DNA from: Methylococcaceae bacterium
GTDB lineage: Bacteria > Pseudomonadota > Gammaproteobacteria > Methylococcales > Methylococcaceae
Assembly: GCA_902812445.1 (NCBI GenBank)
Contig: CADDZF010000011.1
Coordinates: 1 to 40,171 of the forward strand
DNA: 40,171 nucleotides
Direction: 5' to 3'
Shown here: positions 35,882-40,171 of the stretch, piece by piece
Layout: each line of letters begins with the position of its first letter
Numbering within the stretch: position 1 is the first letter of the stretch
The notes under the pieces: model-generated
The model's input: only the letters and a program-made list of their open reading frames with translations
Database searches by the model: none
Told to the model about the DNA's origin: nothing
Position numbers and translations under genes: made by a program

Positions 35882-37594
35882 ATGCCGCGCCTCGGTGGAG
35901 CGCAAACGCCGAGTCCACTTAACCGCCGCCCTATGACTGCCAGCTCGTACCCACCATCGAACCGCCTCGTGCAACGCCCTGAGGGCCTGAGCGGGTTGCG
36001 ATATCAGGATCATCTCCATGCAGAGCGTCGCACGGCGCTGCTCTTTGTCGCTGGGGCATTAGTGCTGAGACTGCCGGCGCTGCTCTATTCAGCCATCAAT
36101 TTTGACGAAAGTCTTTATCTCCTCATCGGCGAGCAGATGACCCAAGGGGTCCTGCCATTTACCGCAATCTGCGACCGTAAACCGTTTGGCCTGTTCGCCT
36201 TGTTCGCGCTGTTCGCCGCCATGCCGTTCGATGCCATCATCGCGAGCCGTTTGGGCGCCAGCATCGCGGTCGGGTTGACCGCCTATATGCTGTATCGCAT
36301 CGCCAATCTTCTGTTTGAGGATCAAGATCATGGCATCGGCTCAACGGCCGGCCTCGGCTATGTCGTCTTCAGTCTCGCGAACGGCGGCATCGCGTCGAAT
36401 TCCGAGGTGTTTCTCAATGCCTTCGCGGTGCTGGGCCTTCTGCTCGCGCTGCAGGCGATTCGCGGTAGCGAACGCCCCCGCCTTCGTCCCCTGCTCGCGG
36501 CCGGTCTGGTGCTCGGCCTCGGCATCCAGGTGAAACAGACGATTCTATTCGATATGCTGGCGTTCTTCGTCGGCTTTTATCTCCTCGCCACACCGCGTTT
36601 TGCAGAGCTCGGCTCCCGTCTTCGCGCCACCGCGCCGAGTCTTACGGCGTTGGCAGCCGTGGCCGCGCTACCGACGATCGCGGTGATGTTGCTCTATGCC
36701 CTTAGCGGACACTGGAGCGATTGGACGATGGCCAATCTCGGAGCCCAGCGCGGCTTCGTTGATGATCCAGGGCAGCCGCTCGAGTTCGATGCCGCCTTCC
36801 GGGCGAGCGTGGAGCAAGCCCCTTTGTGGTTCGGTGGCTTCATCGCTGCTGTCTGCTCGCGCCGACTCGCGCTTGGCGAGAAAGAGACGCGAGCGGTGTG
36901 GTTCCTGCTGGTCTGGACCGCCGCGATCCTCATCCTGCAGTTTTTCTTGCGAATCGCGGCTGATCACTACTTCCTTCAGTTTCTACCGCCGCTCTGCCTC
37001 CTGAACGGACTCCTGCTCGGGCGCGGCTTGCTCGCGAAGCTTGATGGACGAGGGGCGCGTACCGGCCTGCTTGTGACCATCGGCGTGCTGGCTCTCTTCG
37101 GGGTAGCGAAGAATCAGTTCGTCCACACGGTGTATGTACTCCGCGATCGGCTCCTGCACGGCGAGGTATGGGCCGCCGATACACCCCGGCGCATCGCGGC
37201 CGATCTGAAGCCGGTGTTGCGGCCGGGCGATGCGATCTACCAGATTGGCTTTATGCCCATCGTCTATCATCTGACGGGCGCGGAAATTCCGACCCGCTTC
37301 GCCTTCACCGGGCTCCCGCATGTGCGCTACGCGGGCCGCGATGGCTGTCCCTGGGTGCCGCAGGAGGTCGAGATGCGGCGCGTCCTCGACACGCGACCGC
37401 GTTTCATCGTCATCGAACAGGGCGGGTTCTATGCTGAGCTGGCGCCGCAGGTGAATACCATCCTGCAACGGCGTCTAGCGCGCGACTATCGCCTCCGGTG
37501 GAGCTACGAGATGCACTGGATCCATCGACTTTATCCCTTCGAGCGCTTTATCCAGCACGCAGCCGAGGGGGCCGAAGTGTATGAGCTCAAATAG
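35882..37594 (+). CDS. Membrane GT-C glycosyltransferase (ArnT/PMT-like)
   Basis: A protein of about 570 residues with roughly ten hydrophobic segments, the first near residue 50 (LLFVAGALVLRLPALLY). The first loop reads INFDESLYLLIGEQMTQGVLPFTAICDRKPFG, which matches the conserved Asp-Glu and lysine-proline region of GT-C enzymes that use polyprenyl-phosphate sugars. A soluble C-terminal domain of about 150 residues follows. It probably transfers a sugar from a lipid carrier to a periplasmic acceptor. A start at 35933 is also possible; neither start has a clear ribosome binding site. It is followed by a GT2-GtrA gene that could make the lipid-linked donor. Confidence 0.8.
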   Translation: MPRLGGAQTPSPLNRRPMTASSYPPSNRLVQRPEGLSGLRYQDHLHAERRTALLFVAGALVLRLPALLYSAINFDESLYLLIGEQMTQGVLPFTAICDRKPFGLFALFALFAAMPFDAIIASRLGASIAVGLTAYMLYRIANLLFEDQDHGIGSTAGLGYVVFSLANGGIASNSEVFLNAFAVLGLLLALQAIRGSERPRLRPLLAAGLVLGLGIQVKQTILFDMLAFFVGFYLLATPRFAELGSRLRATAPSLTALAAVAALPTIAVMLLYALSGHWSDWTMANLGAQRGFVDDPGQPLEFDAAFRASVEQAPLWFGGFIAAVCSRRLALGEKETRAVWFLLVWTAAILILQFFLRIAADHYFLQFLPPLCLLNGLLLGRGLLAKLDGRGARTGLLVTIGVLALFGVAKNQFVHTVYVLRDRLLHGEVWAADTPRRIAADLKPVLRPGDAIYQIGFMPIVYHLTGAEIPTRFAFTGLPHVRYAGRDGCPWVPQEVEMRRVLDTRPRFIVIEQGGFYAELAPQVNTILQRRLARDYRLRWSYEMHWIHRLYPFERFIQHAAEGAEVYELK

Positions 37595-37783
37595 GCCGTA
37601 CCGTGGCCGGCCGCCAGCTACGGGCGCCTTCGGCTGGGCAGGGAGCGGCAAGGGCTGCACCCGGCCGCTCACCGAGACATCTTCCGCTGTGCCGCAGGCT
37701 GTGCCCGCGCAGCAGTGCCGTCGGCAACGACAGCCTGAGCGAACATCAACGCGTACTTGAGCAGGATCAGGACCGCTATTGCC

Positions 37784-38968
37784 ATGAAAGCTTCCGAATA
37801 CGATGCGCACGCAACCGTCTCCTCGAGCGCCACATGCGATGTCCAAGAACACGCCTGGGCGGTGTCCGAGCCAGTGCCGAGCCCCGAACTGTCGATCATC
37901 GTGCCCACTTACAACGAGCGGGACAATGTCGTGGAACTGGTGAGGAAGCTGGATCAATGCCTCGCGGGAGTGTCCTGGGAAGTCATTTTTGTCGATGATG
38001 ATTCATCCGACGGCACGCTGGAGCGCATCCGCACCCTTAGCCGAGGCGACCGCCGCGTTCGTTTGATTCAGCGCATCGGCCGGCGAGGCCTATCCTCCGC
38101 CTGCGTCGAGGGGATGCTGGCCAGTACCGCGCCCTATCTCGCCGTCATCGATGGCGATTTGCAGCACGACGAGCGCCTGCTGCCTAGGATGTTGAGCCTG
38201 CTCAAACAGGGAGATCTGGATATTGTGGTGGGCAGCCGGTACGTCGCGCATGGCAGCCTCGGAGAATGGGACAAATCGCGCGCAGCCATTAGCCGTCTCG
38301 CCACGAAGCTGAGCCGCCTGGTCATTCCAGCAGACCTAACGGACCCCATGAGCGGGTTTTTCATGTTGCGTCGGGAGGTCCTAGCGGACAGGGTTCGCAA
38401 GCTCTCAACGATCGGCTTCAAAATACTGCTGGACTTGTTTGCCTCATCACCCCGCAAGCTCAACTTCAAGGAACTGCCATACCAGTTCAGAAATCGCCAT
38501 GCGGGCGAAAGCAAACTCGATTCGGTGGCCGGCTGGGACTATGTGATGCTGTTGCTCGACAAGCTGATTGGCCATATCGTTCCCGTCCGCTTCGTGGCCT
38601 TCGCGATCGTCGGCGGAATGGGCGTCCTGATCCACCTGCTCGTTCTCAGCGCGCTGTTTGAATGGCTCAAGCGCCCATTCGTGGAGAGCCAGGCCGTCGC
38701 GACGTATGTGGCAATGACTTTCAACTTCACCATCAACAACCTATTGACCTACCGCGACCGGCGTCTTGCGGGATGGCGGTGGCTGCGCGGCTGGATTTCC
38801 TTCACGCTCGTCTGCAGCATCGGCGCCCTCGCGAACGTTGGCATCGCTTCTTATCTGTATCAAAGAGATACCGGTTGGATACCGGCTGCGATCGCCGGAA
38901 TCCTCGTGGGCGTCGTATGGAATTACGCGGTGACGCGGACGTATACCTGGAGTAAGGAGGGGAAGTAA
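37784..38968 (+). CDS. Family 2 glycosyltransferase fused to a GtrA domain
   Basis: A 394-residue protein when started at the ATG at 37784 (a TTG nine codons upstream is possible). The N-terminal half is a DPM1-like GT2 domain: ELSIIVPTYNERDNVVELV, FVDDDSSDGTLERI, YLAVIDGDLQHDERLLPRM (with DGD and QHD), and the LTDPMSGFFMLRREV motif. The C-terminal 130 residues form a GtrA-type membrane domain with four membrane segments (starting VRFVAFAIVGGMGVLIHLL and containing TFNFTINNLLTYRDR). Such fusions make polyprenyl-phosphate sugars and may help move them across the membrane. The neighbouring GT-C gene is the likely user of the product. Confidence 0.9.
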   Translation: MKASEYDAHATVSSSATCDVQEHAWAVSEPVPSPELSIIVPTYNERDNVVELVRKLDQCLAGVSWEVIFVDDDSSDGTLERIRTLSRGDRRVRLIQRIGRRGLSSACVEGMLASTAPYLAVIDGDLQHDERLLPRMLSLLKQGDLDIVVGSRYVAHGSLGEWDKSRAAISRLATKLSRLVIPADLTDPMSGFFMLRREVLADRVRKLSTIGFKILLDLFASSPRKLNFKELPYQFRNRHAGESKLDSVAGWDYVMLLLDKLIGHIVPVRFVAFAIVGGMGVLIHLLVLSALFEWLKRPFVESQAVATYVAMTFNFTINNLLTYRDRRLAGWRWLRGWISFTLVCSIGALANVGIASYLYQRDTGWIPAAIAGILVGVVWNYAVTRTYTWSKEGK

Positions 38969-39129
38969 GTTTGTTTCCCGCCCACTGCGGCAAGGGCGCC
39001 GGGCGCGCTAGCTGCAGGACATATCTGGACGTCTCGACGCGTCGGTAAGTAGGGCTGTTACCAGGGTAGTTTTTTGTGCCCGACACAAACTATCGGCGGT
39101 GCGTTGGGCAATTCATTGGAGAATCGGCG

Positions 39130-39657
39130 ATGGCCACCATTTTCTCACATCCCGCCGTACCGCTGGCTCTGGCCAGCCTGTTCCCGAGCGGTGCTTTGCC
39201 GTCCGGCGTCCTGCTGATCGGTGTGGCTTGCTCGATCCTGCCGGACCTTGACGTGATCGGTTTCAGGTTAGGTATCGCCTATGGCGACGTGCTGGGACAC
39301 AGGGGCTTGAGCCATTCCATCTTTTTTGCCGCCGTCGTGGGCTTAGGGCTGTCTTTCTTCGTGCCGGAAAACCAGGCCGGCGCGCGCTGGATGATTTTTC
39401 TTTTTCTCTTTCTCTCTACTCTCTCCCACGGTGCTCTGGACGCGATGACCGATGGAGGGCTCGGAATTGCATTTTTCGCTCCTTTCAGTGACCGGCGCTA
39501 CTTCTTTCCCTGGCGCCCGATCGCCGTCTCGCCGATCGGCATCGGCGGGTTCTTCACGGCTGCGGGATGGCGGGCGATCGCGAGTGAGCTGCAATGGATT
39601 TGGCTTCCGGCAGTGTGTCTGGTAGGACTGCTGCACGGTTTCAAGGCGGGCCGCTAA
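39130..39657 (+). CDS. YdjM/DUF457-type membrane metal-dependent hydrolase
   Basis: A 175-residue membrane protein started at the ATG at 39130 after a GGAG-like ribosome binding site; the frame extends to 39076 without homology. Features are MATIFSHPAVPLALAS, CSILPDLDVIGFRLG, HRGLSHSIFFAAVVGLGL and STLSHGALDAMTDGGLGIAF. The conserved His, Asp-x-Asp and HRGxSHS pattern is that of the YdjM/DUF457 family of putative inner-membrane metal-dependent hydrolases. The substrate is unknown. It converges with a small minus-strand gene, with a terminator between them. Confidence 0.88.
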   Translation: MATIFSHPAVPLALASLFPSGALPSGVLLIGVACSILPDLDVIGFRLGIAYGDVLGHRGLSHSIFFAAVVGLGLSFFVPENQAGARWMIFLFLFLSTLSHGALDAMTDGGLGIAFFAPFSDRRYFFPWRPIAVSPIGIGGFFTAAGWRAIASELQWIWLPAVCLVGLLHGFKAGR

Positions 39658-39675
39658 GAGGGTTTGGCGAGCGGC

Positions 39676-39707
39676 AAAAAAGAGCCGGGTCGGAAAAGCG
39701 CCCGGCT
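39676..39707 (-). terminator. Rho-independent terminator of the small membrane protein gene
   Basis: On the minus strand, AGCCGGG and CCCGGCT form a 7-base stem with an 11-base loop, followed directly by CTTTTTT. It lies 17 bases past the stop of the 47-residue gene and may also end the convergent transcript. Confidence 0.82.
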
Positions 39708-39723
39708 GCTCGAGGATTGTGGC

Positions 39724-39867
39724 TTAAATCACCACGATGGCGAACAAGAGGACGAGAAACGTAGTGAAAAACAGGGCTGGCAGCGCGTCGATCCAGCTTT
39801 GCTCGGAGTTTTCCGAAGGCGCAGAAGATTCGGTGAAAGACTGAATGATTTGATCGAAAAGCTTCAT
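39724..39867 (-). CDS. 47-residue single-pass membrane miniprotein
   Basis: A short gene within a longer frame. Its ATG at 39867 is preceded by AAGGAG at 7 bases, a strong ribosome binding site, and a rho-independent terminator follows. The protein has a charged, Ser- and Glu-rich N-terminal half (KLFDQIIQSFTESSAPSENS) and a hydrophobic C-terminus (PALFFTTFLVLLFAIVVI) that should span the membrane. I do not recognise a family. The gene signals make it likely to be real despite its size. Confidence 0.65.
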   Translation of the reverse strand: MKLFDQIIQSFTESSAPSENSEQSWIDALPALFFTTFLVLLFAIVVI

Positions 39868-40171
39868 GAGGCATCTCCTTGACTGATAATGGACAGTTAT
39901 AAGCAATCGGGATGCCAAATATAAATCGCTTTTAAAACAGCAACCTAGCAAACGTGAAGTCCGGCCGGCAGCCATACCAATGGCGCATATCCACCGGCTC
40001 GCCCGTGAAAGCAACCATCGAGATGGCAGCAGATCGGCAACCGCAAGGTCAGCTCGCATCATGCCTTAAGGATAGGAATTTCACCGGGCTTGACCAAGAG
40101 GAGGCGTGGGCGGGCGGGCGTTGGACGGGGAAAGTGCATCGCCTAAAGAAGGGCGCGAGGGCCTGTTGCTG
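39868..40171. other. Right-end stretch
   Basis: This stretch contains the expected promoter region of the 47-residue membrane protein gene. I see no other gene, RNA or repeat up to the end of the window. Confidence 0.35.

Overview
The window looks like a betaproteobacterial chromosome, most likely in or near the Nitrosomonadales. The basis is a set of conserved gene neighbourhoods: def-fmt-rsmB-DUF4390-ntrY-ntrX-trkA on one strand, divergent from LysM-dprA-smg-topA-tsaC, followed by ispB and a tRNA-Pro gene. G+C is moderately high by eye. I cannot name the species from sequence alone.

Positions 1 to about 24,770 are dense core genome. From the left: the 5' part of an NAD-type isocitrate dehydrogenase, a RibD-like reductase, a glk / DUF411 / yjbQ group, a four-helix-bundle protein with creA, typA, a glycosyltransferase, a rhodanese with a methyltransferase, and then the long minus-strand run from def to trkA. 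The plus-strand run LysM, dprA, smg, topA, tsaC and ispB ends at tRNA-Pro(CGG), positions 24692-24768.

From about 24,770 to the right end the character changes to accessory DNA. A tyrosine integrase lies next to the tRNA but has several frameshifts. It is interrupted by a decayed IS3-family element, whose remnant has lost part of its transposase and its first catalytic Asp. Then comes a scrambled stretch with one short secreted-protein ORF, and a minus-strand set reading diheme cytochrome c peroxidase, then a DAHL-type membrane histidine kinase, then a sigma-54 response regulator. Across a 1.3 kb intergenic region lie two plus-strand genes for di-iron/ferritin-like proteins. The first of these appears to carry two four-helix bundles in tandem.

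The most interesting reading is that these five genes form one regulatory module. A very good sigma-54 (-24/-12) promoter sits at 33398-33413 upstream of the di-iron pair. A 9-bp inverted repeat lies about 106 bp upstream of its predicted start site, where an enhancer-binding regulator would be expected to bind. The nearby response regulator keeps the F and T of the GAFTGA sigma-54 contact loop, while the NtrX homologue in the core part lacks that loop. A periplasmic peroxidase translationally coupled to a sensor kinase suggests that a redox or peroxide signal controls production of di-iron proteins. This is inference and needs experimental support.

The right end carries a membrane GT-C glycosyltransferase and a GT2-GtrA fusion (a probable lipid-linked sugar pathway), a YdjM-type membrane protein, and a 47-residue membrane miniprotein with its own ribosome binding site and terminator.
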